From NCBI RefSeq assembly GCF_000330725.2, contig NZ_AMZY02000010.1, positions 124,001 through 188,000 on the forward strand: a DNA stretch of 64,000 nt, written 5' to 3'. Positions 1 through 9,842 of the stretch are shown here, piece by piece. Position 1 is the stretch's first letter, and each line of letters starts with the position of its first letter. The translations under genes were made by a program, and so were the position numbers. The notes under the pieces were generated by a model that did not search any database, had not been told where the DNA came from, and saw nothing but the letters and a program-made list of their open reading frames with translations. Source of the DNA: Mariniradius saccharolyticus AK6. GTDB lineage: Bacteria; Bacteroidota; Bacteroidia; Cytophagales; Cyclobacteriaceae.

Positions 1-2
1 CA

Positions 3-611
3 AAGGACGTGGAGCCACGCAGGGACGATGAGCGCATCGATCTTTGCTGGAATTCCAATGTCTTCCCAAAGATCATCCTTCAAAACGCTGCTAGATTTGA
101 AAACAACACCATTCTTCAAAGAGAGTTGGTGCGCATTCGCCCAAATGACGAGCGCTTGATGCAACGGTACAGCATCTTGGTAAAACAACGCGCCATCAAC
201 CAAGAGACCTATGATTTTTGGGAAATTTTGAGACGGAACTCTGATGATATCGGAGGCATTTTCAGCCCACTTCCCTCCCTTATCCGCAGCAATATCGAGC
301 CGATTTCAAATCCCGAGGAAACCGTAATCGGCTTTGTCAGTATCGGCCAATCGGCAAGCAAAAGAATATATATCGATAATGCGGATGTGGCACCTTGGCC
401 AGTCACCATTGAGGACTATAAATTTTGCAGGATGGAAACGGACACTATTTTAGTGGCAAACTATTCCTCCGCTTTTGGTTCGGGGCAAAGACTGCCTGCA
501 GCACCAGTGATGGTGGAGACCACCACAATCGGCTTTTACCCCGTCAGGCGAGACTGTGCGGATTGTACGCTCAGGGGCTCCAATGTAAAACCAGAATTTT
601 GGGAGGATTGA
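3..611 (+). CDS. DUF4249 family protein, C-terminal part (5' end outside window)
   Basis: The frame is open to the left edge, so this is the last 200 or so residues of a longer gene; the GTG at base 9 is not taken as a start. It resembles the C-terminal half of Bacteroidota DUF4249 proteins. These are exported, often lipid-anchored proteins usually encoded next to outer-membrane TonB-type or macroglobulin-like partners. The ending CADCTLRGSN..KPEFWED, with a Cys-x-x-Cys and an aromatic/acidic tail, is characteristic of that family in my recollection. The stop is one base before the ATG of the next gene, so the two are almost certainly co-transcribed. The function of the family is unknown. Signal peptide and lipobox cannot be assessed. 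Confidence 0.7.
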   Translation, partial: KDVEPRRDDERIDLCWNSNVFPKIILQNAARFENNTILQRELVRIRPNDERLMQRYSILVKQRAINQETYDFWEILRRNSDDIGGIFSPLPSLIRSNIEPISNPEETVIGFVSIGQSASKRIYIDNADVAPWPVTIEDYKFCRMETDTILVANYSSAFGSGQRLPAAPVMVETTTIGFYPVRRDCADCTLRGSNVKPEFWED

Positions 612-612
612 G

Positions 613-2217
613 ATGAAAATAAAAAAAATAGGTATGCTTTTGGCGTTGACCCTGTGGTCGATATCGACTTTTGCGCAATCCGTGGAACCCGAAATCCTAC
701 AGGCGGTCATTGGGCAAAATATCGCCGTCACGGGAGAAAAAGTCTGGTTTTTTGTCGAGGCGAAAGACAAGAACGGCAAAAGCGGCTCAAACATCGGCTA
801 TGCCGAACTGGTCAGTCGCAACGGAATTCCTTTATTTCAAACCATTTTCCAATTGTCAAATGGTGAAGCCCAAGGCTATTTGGACATTCCCTCACAGATT
901 GATTCTGACCATTATTTGGTCAGATTTTATACCCGAATCAGCCCGCTGTTAAGTACCAATGGAGTGTGGAACCAGTTCATCACGGTCATCAACCCGAAGT
1001 CACAACAGCGAAAAATCACCCAAAATCAAGTTCAAAACAGGTATCAATTCAAACAGCCGAGCACTGACGGCAACTTGGATTCGGCCAAACCAAATTCAAA
1101 ACTCAACCTTGTAGAGGCCTGGACCGAACAACCTGTCCTCCTGAAATCAGCATTGGTCAATCCCTTTTTGCCAAATAACGCCAAAGGCTATATCGGAGGG
1201 GAGATATATGACGCGCTACCGAGTGATTACCCGCTGATTCCTGAGCCGTTTGGACATGTCGTCTATGCAAAAAACCTCCAAGAGTCCCAAAATCCTTCGG
1301 AGACGTTTTACCTTTCCGCCCATGGCGAGAAATCATTCTTAAACTCAGCCAAGGCTAAGCCAAACGGCGATTTGTTCTTCGAACTTGGTGCCATGAAAGA
1401 CTACCGGTTTTTGATCGTCCAATCCAATCAGGCCGAATCACCGATGAGTTTTGCGCTGCAATCACCTTTTGTGCCGCTAAGTTTGAAAAGCGATTTCCAT
1501 TTCCCACCCTTCGTCGTGGAAGAAAGCCAAAAAGAATTCTTGTTGGATTTGGTGACGGCTTCCAAAGTCACAGCGGCCTACTATCCAAAGCAAACGCTCG
1601 AGAATTTCCCCATTGTAGTAGGTTTTGACGAAGACAGAATTTACAGACTCGACGATTATACCCGGTTCGAAACTTTTGAGGTTACGCTGAGGGAATATGT
1701 GCCGGAAGTAATGGTCAGACGCCAAAACAAAAAAGCACTGCTGAAAGTCCTTAATAAACCTCTGGGCACGGTATTCAATGAAAATCCATTGGTTTTGCTA
1801 GATGGCATGCCCGTGTTTGATATCGATGCGCTCATAGAATTTGATCCGGTGAAGATCGAAAGCATGGAAATCATGGCGCGTGAATTTTTATTCAACCATG
1901 AAAAGTTTGACGGGGTGATCAACATCCATTCTTTCAAAAATGATTTTGGCGGATTTGAATTGCCCCCAAATGCGATTTACCTGAATTATCCCCTAATTCA
2001 GCAGCCAACGACGCTGGTGTCACCCCAGGTGAATTCCAGTTTGGGAACGGCGCGTTTTCCGGATTTCAGAAATTTGTTGCATTGGGAAATAGATCCAAAC
2101 AAACCCTCAGCAGTCTTCACCTCCGAGGTCGAAGGCAAATATGAACTGACGCAGGTCTTGCGCGATTCAGATGGCAGATTGAAGCTCGTACAGGAAGAAT
2201 TTGAGGTGAAAAACTGA
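613..2217 (+). CDS. Exported macroglobulin-like (MG2) protein with TonB-plug-like C-terminal region
   Basis: 534 residues with a signal peptide (MKIKKIGMLLALTLWSISTFAQ). Residues about 22-125 look like an alpha-2-macroglobulin MG2 beta-sandwich. The segment near residues 390-445 (LVLLDGMPVFD.., then FDGVINIHSFK) resembles the plug domain of TonB-dependent receptors, where 'LLDG(V/M)P' is followed by 'G.I.I.T'. There is no 22-strand barrel, so this is not a receptor itself. The family is common in Bacteroidota, usually beside DUF4249 genes as here (1-bp gap). A longer relative lies at 24616-27306. An envelope location is inferred; the role is unknown. It converges with the next gene 15 bp away. 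Confidence 0.7.
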   Translation: MKIKKIGMLLALTLWSISTFAQSVEPEILQAVIGQNIAVTGEKVWFFVEAKDKNGKSGSNIGYAELVSRNGIPLFQTIFQLSNGEAQGYLDIPSQIDSDHYLVRFYTRISPLLSTNGVWNQFITVINPKSQQRKITQNQVQNRYQFKQPSTDGNLDSAKPNSKLNLVEAWTEQPVLLKSALVNPFLPNNAKGYIGGEIYDALPSDYPLIPEPFGHVVYAKNLQESQNPSETFYLSAHGEKSFLNSAKAKPNGDLFFELGAMKDYRFLIVQSNQAESPMSFALQSPFVPLSLKSDFHFPPFVVEESQKEFLLDLVTASKVTAAYYPKQTLENFPIVVGFDEDRIYRLDDYTRFETFEVTLREYVPEVMVRRQNKKALLKVLNKPLGTVFNENPLVLLDGMPVFDIDALIEFDPVKIESMEIMAREFLFNHEKFDGVINIHSFKNDFGGFELPPNAIYLNYPLIQQPTTLVSPQVNSSLGTARFPDFRNLLHWEIDPNKPSAVFTSEVEGKYELTQVLRDSDGRLKLVQEEFEVKN

Positions 2218-2232
2218 TTGTACCCAAAATAA

Positions 2233-4950
2233 TCAAAGGGGAACACGGTATTCTATCCATTGGCTACCGTGAATGGAAAAAATGGCATATTCATTCTTCC
2301 CTGCGGGCAAATCAATCGCCAGTGGAGAAGTACCGGGCAGTGGTCTTTCCGAGAGCATTTTGCCAGCCAAATCATAGAGATAGATAAACTCCTGCTGCCG
2401 GTCGATTACAACCAAGATCTCATTGCTGGGACCAAAGTGGAAATATTGGAAATACAAATCTTTGGCATCGATGCGCTGCGAAAACAGCGTTTGGTAGGAC
2501 TCATCCAAGACCGTTAATTGATTGAATTCCTGTACGACCAACAGGTATCTCTCATTTTTCGGATCTTTCACCAAGTGGAAGCTGCTCTCGCGGTCAGGTC
2601 TTGGCAACTGTGTCCGCTCCGTAATTTCTCCCTGAAAATTAGCCATCACCACTTCCCCATTTGGACTGACGGTCACGATACGAGTTTCCTTGGCAGAATT
2701 CCCCTCACGGATTGCATATTGGGTAAGGATTTCGTCAGCAAGCTCAAATGGCGCGCCCGGCTCGTACTCTCCCCTCCTGTTGAACAAATGCCAATATCCC
2801 TTACGGTCGATTACAAACATACGGTCACCCAATCCGGGAACCCTGAAATGTGTCGGATTTGACACAATCGGGTCCGGAATCACCTTGGGATTCCAGCCAT
2901 CCAAAATTTTTCCTTCCCTGTCCAATAAGTAAATCTCCCCGGACGCGCTGGCGAGGAAATACCGATAGTTGCGGTCATTCTCGTAATCCACCAAGTTGAG
3001 GTAGGAGATGCTTCCAGTTGGAATATCGACTGGAAAACCCGGCAAAAACTCACCCAAACGATCCACAGCATACAGACTGTTGGCCGTGGCAAAAAGCAGT
3101 TGAAGCTTGTTGTTTTTATAGTAATCGATTTGGAAAATGTCCGAAATGATCGGTCCATCTAGCATTTTGGAGAAGACTTCCTCCCCTTCCTCGGTAATCA
3201 AGTGCACCTTATCCGATCGATCCTGGACAAGGAATTCCAGACTGGCATCATTGAAATTCCGCAACCCTTTGGGACCGAAAGTCAGCTCTTCTTCGAAGGT
3301 AACCGTCTTGATTTCATGCATTGCGAGCTGCTGTTCTGCACCTGTCTTTGTGTCCCGATAGCTAACCTTTCCTGTCAAGAAATGGGAAGAATTCGACACT
3401 GAGACCTGAAGGCTAAGCTTTTCGAACTGAAAAGCGACCGCAGCATATTTCTGAAAAAATGCCGCCCACGATGGACTCACGAAATCCATCCATGTCGGCC
3501 ATGTATTGGAGAAATCCAGCTCCCAATAGGTCTGGAATTGGGATATGTCGCCATTTTCAGAAGGAAATCCGGTCGATGCAATACTTTTGCCATTCCCTGA
3601 ATCCATTTCGTCCAAATAGCGCTTCAAAACACTGTTGCTGTTGGCCATCAAGATATTTCCTTCCAACACCGTGATGAAGGTATTGGGAAAGCCCGAAAAA
3701 TTGGCCCGAAACAAATGGGTTGGAAATTGGTCCAAATCGATCATAAAAATTTCCCTTCCCCGATAAAAATCAACGTAGGTTGATCGTTCAATCCCTTCGG
3801 CAATTCCAATGACAAAATCCCGCAGCATCTCTGTCTGTCGGGCTGCAGAATCTGTCCGAAAAACAAGGATCCTGTCCCTGCGATCAGAAAACGACTGCCC
3901 CATCTCGATCGCCAAATGCATGCCCGTAAACCCCTCCAAAAAACCCCTATCAATCAATTTATTCTCCAACTCACCGGATACCACTGGGTTGAGGACAAGA
4001 TTTTCCCCCATTATTCCCGACAATTTTGAAATATGATCAAAGCTAAATACCGAGAAAGAAGCGGCGCTATTGGGTACCAAACCAAGCCAATTGGACCAGG
4101 TAGCTTCGGAAATATCGGATGTTTCGATCGGAAAACTTGGATCAGAATACAGTTCGCCGGAAAAGCGAATTTCCGATCCGTCTATTTCAGGATGAATAAC
4201 CGCCGCCAATTTCTCAGGCCAGGCCACGAAGACTTCTCCTCTTCCTTCCTTTCCCAACACGCCTGCAAATCCTTGGACACCGGCTTTGGTCAGAATCAAG
4301 GTGACGGGTTCTCGGTTCTTAAAAAGTCTGTCGCCGTAAATATCACCCATGTTTGGAATGGATTCGCTTTGCACGTTTCTTATCGCCTCCTCCAACAAAA
4401 ATGACGTGAAACTCAAAAGCACCAGGTTGTCGATACGGGCAACCGAAAGCGTCCTGCTGCCGTCCTTCGCCTTGATTTCCCTGATTTCCACGTCACTGTA
4501 AAGTCTCGTGGCGGAGACATACCTATTTGAAGTGTTGGATTCAATGATTGACCAAAAATCCTTGAGCGCTTCGTCACTCACTTCCAGTACAAACAGCCAA
4601 TCCATTTCATCTTTGCCTACTGGCTGTAGAGATGCAAGGAAATTTTTGTTTTTGAGGAATTTTTGCAATCGACCTTGCTGCCCTGCCAAACTATCCAAAC
4701 CCACCAACATCGATTCCGCATTTCGCACCGCGGGAATGGTCGTCATTTCTTTCCAGAATTTTTGGGAAACCAGCCCATTCCAAAATCCAACCGGATCATC
4801 GACACGCAACAGCAACAAGGATTCTTCCGAGGTTGCCTCGAAGGATGACCGCAAAGGCTTTCCGAAAAAATATCGAAAGGCCAAAAAGGCCGAAAGGCCA
4901 ATCAGCAATATACCCAGACCTACGATAATTCTCCTTTTCAAACCTGACAT
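2233..4950 (-). CDS. Membrane-anchored protein with DUF3352-like N-terminal and beta-propeller-like C-terminal regions
   Basis: 905 residues from the ATG at 4950. The open frame continues to 5187, but that extension runs through the mdh terminator and antisense to mdh, so it is rejected. A single membrane helix (residues about 8-28) is followed by a long extracytoplasmic part. Residues about 40-540 contain repeated descriptions of small soluble folds (SLLLLRVDDPVGFW.., VTLILTKAGVQGF) reminiscent of DUF3352 proteins. From about residue 565 a series of 35-45-residue units appears (KVHLITEEGEEVF, SLYAVDRLGEFLPGFPVD, EIYLLDREGKILDGW, HLFNRRGEYEPG), each a strand-turn pattern typical of a beta-propeller. 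No catalytic motif was seen. An envelope role is inferred. Confidence 0.6.
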   Translation of the reverse strand: MSGLKRRIIVGLGILLIGLSAFLAFRYFFGKPLRSSFEATSEESLLLLRVDDPVGFWNGLVSQKFWKEMTTIPAVRNAESMLVGLDSLAGQQGRLQKFLKNKNFLASLQPVGKDEMDWLFVLEVSDEALKDFWSIIESNTSNRYVSATRLYSDVEIREIKAKDGSRTLSVARIDNLVLLSFTSFLLEEAIRNVQSESIPNMGDIYGDRLFKNREPVTLILTKAGVQGFAGVLGKEGRGEVFVAWPEKLAAVIHPEIDGSEIRFSGELYSDPSFPIETSDISEATWSNWLGLVPNSAASFSVFSFDHISKLSGIMGENLVLNPVVSGELENKLIDRGFLEGFTGMHLAIEMGQSFSDRRDRILVFRTDSAARQTEMLRDFVIGIAEGIERSTYVDFYRGREIFMIDLDQFPTHLFRANFSGFPNTFITVLEGNILMANSNSVLKRYLDEMDSGNGKSIASTGFPSENGDISQFQTYWELDFSNTWPTWMDFVSPSWAAFFQKYAAVAFQFEKLSLQVSVSNSSHFLTGKVSYRDTKTGAEQQLAMHEIKTVTFEEELTFGPKGLRNFNDASLEFLVQDRSDKVHLITEEGEEVFSKMLDGPIISDIFQIDYYKNNKLQLLFATANSLYAVDRLGEFLPGFPVDIPTGSISYLNLVDYENDRNYRYFLASASGEIYLLDREGKILDGWNPKVIPDPIVSNPTHFRVPGLGDRMFVIDRKGYWHLFNRRGEYEPGAPFELADEILTQYAIREGNSAKETRIVTVSPNGEVVMANFQGEITERTQLPRPDRESSFHLVKDPKNERYLLVVQEFNQLTVLDESYQTLFSQRIDAKDLYFQYFHFGPSNEILVVIDRQQEFIYLYDLAGKMLSERPLPGTSPLAIDLPAGKNEYAIFSIHGSQWIEYRVPL

Positions 4951-4975
4951 TGATGATTCCCAATCCGAATTCCAA

Positions 4976-5010
4976 TAAAATAAAAAAATCCCGATTAGCG
5001 TCGGGATTTT
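4976..5010 (-). terminator. Rho-independent terminator of mdh
   Basis: On the minus strand a 10-bp perfect stem (plus-strand arms 4985-4994 and 5001-5010) with a 6-nt loop is followed directly by a run of seven U residues. It lies 24 bp past the mdh stop and before the ATG of the downstream minus-strand gene, so the two genes are separate transcription units. Confidence 0.85.
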
Positions 5011-5033
5011 CTCTATTGCAAACGTAAGGAATG

Positions 5034-5972
5034 TTATTTGGCGGACAACTTGTCCAAAACGTTCATTACTTCTTTCACGTGACCCCTTGATACCTCTAGA
5101 AGGGCTTTTTCCTCGGCATTCAAATCCAGTTCGATTACCTGCTCGATGCCGTTTTTTCCAAGGATGACAGGCACGCCGAGGTAGCAATCGTCAATGCCAT
5201 ACTCTCCGTCCAGCTTGATGCAAACTGGGAATACACGGCGCTGGTTCTTGACGATGGACTCTACCATTTGTGCAGCTGCCGAACCTGGCGCATACCAAGC
5301 GGAAGTTCCCATAAGTTTCACCAATTCACCGCCGCCAAACTTAGTCCGCTCGATGATTGCGTCCAATTTATCCTTTGCGACCAATTCGGTCACAGGAATT
5401 CCAGCCACAGTGGTATACCGAGGTAGTGGCACCATGGTATCTCCATGTCCACCCATTAGGATCGCTTGGATTTCCTTGGAAGAGATATTCAGCTCGTCAG
5501 CCAAAAATGCCCTGTATCTCGCGGTATCCAGGATTCCAGCCATACCCATCACCTTTGTCCTTGGCAACTTGGAAGTGATGTGTGCTTGGTAAGTCATCAC
5601 GTCAAGCGGATTGGAAACTACAATGATGATGGCATTTGGGGAATATTTCACAACATTTTCCGTCACAGACTTCACGATTCCGGCATTGGTTTCGATAAGG
5701 TCGTCACGGGTCATTCCGGGCTTCCTTGGAAGGCCGGAAGTGATGACTACCACGTCAGAATTGGCAGTTTTGGAATAGTCGTTGGTGCTACCAACAGTCC
5801 TGCTGTCATATTGGTTGATGGGGGCTTTTTGCCAGATATCCAGGGCTTTTCCCTCTGCAATACCTTCCTTGATGTCCACGAGGACGATCTCCTCGGCAAT
5901 CTCCCTATAGGCCAAAACATCGGCACAGGTTGCGCCCACATTGCCTGCACCGACCACGGTTACTTTTGTCAT
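5034..5972 (-). CDS. mdh: Malate dehydrogenase (LDH-like type)
   Basis: 312 residues, the normal length for this family. It catalyses NAD-dependent interconversion of malate and oxaloacetate in the cytosolic TCA cycle. The Rossmann motif is G8-A-G-N-V-G13, with D33 at the NAD-ribose position. The substrate arginines R83 and R89 sit in the mobile loop, the catalytic pair is D149/R152, and the catalytic histidine is H176 (in GGHGDTMV). An arginine rather than glutamine at position 83 in the loop (LPRKPGMTR) indicates malate rather than lactate. A single-gene unit with its own terminator; the upstream gap of 179 bp to the next gene should hold the promoter, but no clear TAnnTTTG was seen. Confidence 0.95.
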   Translation of the reverse strand: MTKVTVVGAGNVGATCADVLAYREIAEEIVLVDIKEGIAEGKALDIWQKAPINQYDSRTVGSTNDYSKTANSDVVVITSGLPRKPGMTRDDLIETNAGIVKSVTENVVKYSPNAIIIVVSNPLDVMTYQAHITSKLPRTKVMGMAGILDTARYRAFLADELNISSKEIQAILMGGHGDTMVPLPRYTTVAGIPVTELVAKDKLDAIIERTKFGGGELVKLMGTSAWYAPGSAAAQMVESIVKNQRRVFPVCIKLDGEYGIDDCYLGVPVILGKNGIEQVIELDLNAEEKALLEVSRGHVKEVMNVLDKLSAK

Positions 5973-6151
5973 GATATTTGGTTTATTTTTAGATGAAACA
6001 TTGATTTCAAAAGTGGCGCTAAGTTATTAAACAAAGCCTTCCAAATAAAAGATTATCCAACAATAGTTGACCACAGGTGGGTTTTGGAATGCAAATGGCA
6101 ACAGGAAGTTGACTTCCTTCCACCAATCCAATTTCTCCGAAAACAAAATTC

Positions 6152-6676
6152 CTATTGAGGGGTCTCGAACATTTCCCCGAGGTTGAAAAACCCGAAGGAA
6201 TTCTTGTAAGACTTAAAGAGCCGACGATTGTTCTCGTTGTAATATTCCGCCAAGGAAGTCATGATTTTTGCCTTGATGGTAGGATGGCTATCGAATACTT
6301 CCTGGATCGCAAAATGCGGAATCACCATCAACTCAGCCTGGTCCGAATTGACGATGGCTGTATATATCCTGGTGGCATTCTCAATAAAGGAATTTTCCCC
6401 AAAAGCCTCCCCGCGACGCGCTTCTTTGATGACTTCAAAGGTATCCTTCACATCCAGCGTCAAATGGATGATACCCTTCGTGACAACATATAGCGCCTGA
6501 CTCGGATCACCACGGAAGAAAATCACCTCTTCTTTTGCGTATTTGCGATATTGGATGGCAGGAAGAAACCTAGCCATTTCAAGGTTTTTGAGCCTTTCGA
6601 AAAAATTGACTTGGGAAAGAAACTGAAAAACCTCTAGTTCCTGTTCACTGAAAGTCCTGGAAAATGGATTGATCAT
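6152..6676 (-). CDS. Cyclic-nucleotide-binding-domain protein without DNA-binding domain
   Basis: 174 residues with one cNMP-binding beta-roll (about residues 25-150: 'FLPAIQYRKYAKEEVIFFRGD', 'LYVVTKGIIHL', 'RRGEAFGENSF'). The GE..G.NSF segment corresponds to the phosphate-binding cassette, although the usual arginine after it is displaced (ENATRIYTA). There is no C-terminal winged helix as in Crp/Fnr regulators, so it is a stand-alone sensor domain and probably acts by protein contact. Its start overlaps the tilS stop by 4 bp (ATGA), showing translational coupling. The ligand is unknown. Confidence 0.75.
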   Translation of the reverse strand: MINPFSRTFSEQELEVFQFLSQVNFFERLKNLEMARFLPAIQYRKYAKEEVIFFRGDPSQALYVVTKGIIHLTLDVKDTFEVIKEARRGEAFGENSFIENATRIYTAIVNSDQAELMVIPHFAIQEVFDSHPTIKAKIMTSLAEYYNENNRRLFKSYKNSFGFFNLGEMFETPQ

Positions 6677-7995
6677 TTTTGAGTTTTTTTGAAATAAAGC
6701 ACCTCTTTTGTGCGCTCGTCTATTTTAAAACGGTCAGAAATCCGAAAGCCCATCACCCAGACGATTTCTTCACCAGAAAGCATGACAAGCACCTGCTTTT
6801 TCTTAATAAGCGGGACTTTCAAATCTACCAATAAATCACTGACTTTCTTTTCCCGATCCATACCCAGTGGCCTAATTTTATCTCCTGTCTCCCATTTTCG
6901 GATGCGAATCGGGAACACCAGCTTCCCGAGGTCAAACATGGCATTATCGGGCGCAGGATCGATTTCGACCGGGGCCGGCAGTTTCAATATGTCATATTCA
7001 AAGTCCCAAATCCTGCAGGAAATATCATGAACATTGACTGCTTTCTCCTGCCAGTCAAAACTAGATTGTCCTAAAATGAGAAAATCCCGGTCGCAGTTCA
7101 GCATATAGCCTCCCGCAATAAATGACTTCCCGGCTTCCGCCCTGTCCACGGCGGCGATGATATCTTCCGCATCATGCATCGAAAATCCAAAATCCCTGAT
7201 CCAATAATAAAGCATCGAGATTCTCCCAGCCTGCTGTCCAATATCCTGAATAGCAAGGTACTGGAACCCCTCCTCTGACTTAATGTGGTATTTTTTCCAT
7301 TCCTCATAAAGTGAAAAAAATGCCCTCCCCGTATCCTTTAACCGCTGAAAACTCCCAGCCATCTGCTGCAGGCTTCCAGGTATTGCGCGCTCAAATACCG
7401 GCAAAATCTCATTTCGAAGGACATTTCTCTTGTATTCATTACCCGCATTGCTACGATCTTGCCGCCAAGCAAAGCCATTTTCCTTCATGAAAGCATGGAT
7501 CTGTGCTTTTGAAAACGGTAATAATGGGCGTAAAATATGTCCACGGATATCCGCCATACCGTAGATACCTTCGATACCGGTACCTCTCAGGAGATTGAGA
7601 AAAATGGTTTCCAATTGGTCATCCGCATGGTGGGCGACAAGGACTGCTTCGAGACCGTTTCGCTCCAGCAAAGACTCGAACCAAGCATACCTAAATTCCC
7701 TTGCTGCCATTTGGGTGGATAGTCCCGTGGCCTCCAAGGCTTCTTTACTGGTGTGCGTAACAAAAATCGGCACTTGCCATACTTCTGCTAAAGCACGTAC
7801 AAATCCCTCGTCAGCCTGACTCTCCTCACCGCGGAGACCGAAATTGACATGGGCGACCGCAAATCCGATTCCAGACCGCTTCAAAAGCTGACCAAGACAA
7901 ACACTGTCTATCCCGCCACTCAATGCCAAAAGATACGTTTTACCCGAATCCAAAAGTTTTTTCTCCCGTAAGTGGTCTATAAAAAGCGCTTCCAT
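6673..7995 (-). CDS. tilS: tRNA(Ile)-lysidine synthase
   Basis: 440 residues. It ligates lysine to C34 of the tRNA-Ile CAU anticodon using ATP, which is essential for reading AUA. The PP-loop SGGIDS is at residues 26-31. The N-terminal ATP-pyrophosphatase domain (AHHADDQLET, FSKAQIHAF) is followed by substrate-binding and C-terminal TilS domains (RKWETGDKIRPLGM, then the end 'EIVWVMGFRISDRFKI'), as in full-length TilS. It is first in a two-gene unit with the cyclic-nucleotide-binding protein. It is divergent from the OstA-like gene with only 49 bp between. A TATTTTTG element lies 4 nt before the ATG. Confidence 0.93.
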   Translation of the reverse strand: MEALFIDHLREKKLLDSGKTYLLALSGGIDSVCLGQLLKRSGIGFAVAHVNFGLRGEESQADEGFVRALAEVWQVPIFVTHTSKEALEATGLSTQMAAREFRYAWFESLLERNGLEAVLVAHHADDQLETIFLNLLRGTGIEGIYGMADIRGHILRPLLPFSKAQIHAFMKENGFAWRQDRSNAGNEYKRNVLRNEILPVFERAIPGSLQQMAGSFQRLKDTGRAFFSLYEEWKKYHIKSEEGFQYLAIQDIGQQAGRISMLYYWIRDFGFSMHDAEDIIAAVDRAEAGKSFIAGGYMLNCDRDFLILGQSSFDWQEKAVNVHDISCRIWDFEYDILKLPAPVEIDPAPDNAMFDLGKLVFPIRIRKWETGDKIRPLGMDREKKVSDLLVDLKVPLIKKKQVLVMLSGEEIVWVMGFRISDRFKIDERTKEVLYFKKTQK

Positions 7996-7999
7996 AAGT

Positions 8000-8007
8000 C
8001 AAAAATA
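8000..8007 (-). promoter_or_regulatory. Possible -7 element of tilS
   Basis: The minus strand reads TATTTTTG, a full match to the Bacteroidota -7 consensus TAnnTTTG, ending 4 nt before the tilS ATG. No TTG was seen at a -33 position. If used, the mRNA would be leaderless or nearly so. Confidence 0.4.
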
Positions 8008-8044
8008 TCATTTTTGGTTAATTTGCGCCCACATCGGTTTCCAA

Positions 8045-9664
8045 ATGCTCCAAAAGTTTCTTTTGTCCATCGCCTGCCTGTTTGTTGTGGGACTATCAAC
8101 TGTCAGTGCCCAAAACACACTCGAAATTTTGAATGCGGAGCTTTTGCAGGGAGCGGGCGGATTTGAGAGACTGATATCAGATGTGCGGATGAAGCACCAG
8201 AATACGCTGATTTACTGTGACTCGGCGCATTTTTTCAGGGCTGAAAATCGCGCGATACTTTATGGCAACGTGCGCTTTGTGGACCAGGAAGATCCCGTGA
8301 CTACTACCAGCCGGTATGCGGAATATGACGGGGCCACAAAAGTTGCAAAACTGCGCACAAACGTAGTCTTCAAGAACCAGTCGACCTCTTTGTACACTGA
8401 TTTTCTCGATTATAACAGGGTCACAGGTGTCGCAAATTATTTCAACAAAGGAAAAGTCGTTGACAGCGTCAATGTCCTGACTTCCAAGGAAGGAACCTAC
8501 GAAACCACATTGGAGAAGATTACTTTTTCGAGAATGGTCGAATTGGTCAATCCCGATTACACCCTTCGAACCAATTTCCTGATTTACTATACCATTCCGA
8601 AAACCTCCGAAACAGTCGGGATCACGAATATTATTGCCAAAGGTGGGGAAAGACTCAACGCCCAAAAGGGTAGCTATTATGACACCGAAAACAAGATTTT
8701 CAGGTTTTATGATGGTGAAGTGGAAACCGAAACCAGCAGAGTGTACGCTGAGACGCTCTTCTACGACGAAAAAAAGAAATATTACGAGGGTCGGGTCAAC
8801 GTAAGCGTGTACAATAAGGAGCGGGAAATCGAAGTGTTTGGGGAAGAAGGGAAATATTGGGAAGACCGAAAATACAGCATTGTCGTGGGGAATGCGCTCG
8901 TGAGGAAGTATTTTGAAAAGGACACCATGTACATGTCGGCAGACACGCTCATTTCACAGGACAGTGACAAAGCCGAGGAAAAACAGCTGTTGGCTTTTCA
9001 TAATGTAAACTTCGTGAAGTCTACCATGTCGGGAAAATCGGATTCGTTGGCCTATGTCTATTCGGATTCGACCATACACTTATACCGTGATCCGGTCATT
9101 TGGGACAATAAAAGCCAAATCTCCGCGGACAGCATCAGGTTTTTGATCGCAAACGAGGAAATCGACAAAGTCTATCTCACCCAAAAAGCGTTTACAATCA
9201 GCAAAGATTCCATCGGCAATTTCAATCAGATGAAAGGGCGAAAAATGACGGGCTATTTCAAAGACCAAAAAGTCAGCCGCCTGCATATCCAAGGAAATGG
9301 GGAGTCCATTTATTTTGACCTAATCGGTGATTCAACCTTACGCGGGATGAACAAGATGCTGTGTGCCAACATCATCATGTTTTTCGAGGAAGGTAAATTG
9401 ATTAAGGCAAACTGGCTGGTGAAGCCGGAGGGCGAATTCAAACCACCCCATCTGATCGAGGAGAAAGACCGGAAATTGGAGGGGTTCAACTGGCGGGAAA
9501 GTGAAAAGCCGAGCATGGAAACCATCAATAGCTGGCGGATGCCGAAAAAAAGGGAAAAAAATCCTTTTAATTTTTTTGATGGCCCGGATATTGTGATTCA
9601 GCCCCCGAGTGATGAGGAAATACAAAAACTATTGGAGGAAAAAACAAAATCCACCGATAACTAA
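8045..9664 (+). CDS. OstA-like (LptA/LptD N-terminal-like) exported protein
   Basis: 539 residues with a signal peptide ending around VSAQ. The body consists of repeating beta-strand units of the OstA/LptA jelly-roll type (for example 'LIYCDSAHFF..NRAILYGNVRF', 'SRYAEYDGATKVAKLRTNV', 'MYMSADTLISQ', 'SGKSDSLAYVYSDS'). This fold forms the lipopolysaccharide bridge across the periplasm in Gram-negatives. Bacteroidota commonly carry this long OstA-like protein, and a role in LPS transport is inferred from the fold only. The last 100 residues are charged and rich in Lys/Glu/Pro. There is no lpt gene beside it. It is divergent from tilS. An imperfect -7-like TTAATTTG occurs at about 8019-8026. Confidence 0.75.
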   Translation: MLQKFLLSIACLFVVGLSTVSAQNTLEILNAELLQGAGGFERLISDVRMKHQNTLIYCDSAHFFRAENRAILYGNVRFVDQEDPVTTTSRYAEYDGATKVAKLRTNVVFKNQSTSLYTDFLDYNRVTGVANYFNKGKVVDSVNVLTSKEGTYETTLEKITFSRMVELVNPDYTLRTNFLIYYTIPKTSETVGITNIIAKGGERLNAQKGSYYDTENKIFRFYDGEVETETSRVYAETLFYDEKKKYYEGRVNVSVYNKEREIEVFGEEGKYWEDRKYSIVVGNALVRKYFEKDTMYMSADTLISQDSDKAEEKQLLAFHNVNFVKSTMSGKSDSLAYVYSDSTIHLYRDPVIWDNKSQISADSIRFLIANEEIDKVYLTQKAFTISKDSIGNFNQMKGRKMTGYFKDQKVSRLHIQGNGESIYFDLIGDSTLRGMNKMLCANIIMFFEEGKLIKANWLVKPEGEFKPPHLIEEKDRKLEGFNWRESEKPSMETINSWRMPKKREKNPFNFFDGPDIVIQPPSDEEIQKLLEEKTKSTDN

Positions 9665-9842
9665 CTCGTTGAAAATCAAACCATCCCAAAAGATCGCGTC
9701 TGCAACGGATTTTCTCCAGAAAAATTTTAAAAAGGTTAACAAAATTTAACCGCCAATGTATCAAAAGACCAAACCTATTTGGTATCTTTAGTCGTATTAA
9801 TCAATGATTTAACGCTTCGTCGCCTATAGAATTCAACTTTAC

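Noticed and set aside
4951-5187. N-terminal extension of the propeller protein frame to 5187
   Set aside because: It runs through the mdh terminator and antisense to the mdh 3' end, and the residues look random and basic; the ATG at 4950 gives a clean membrane anchor.
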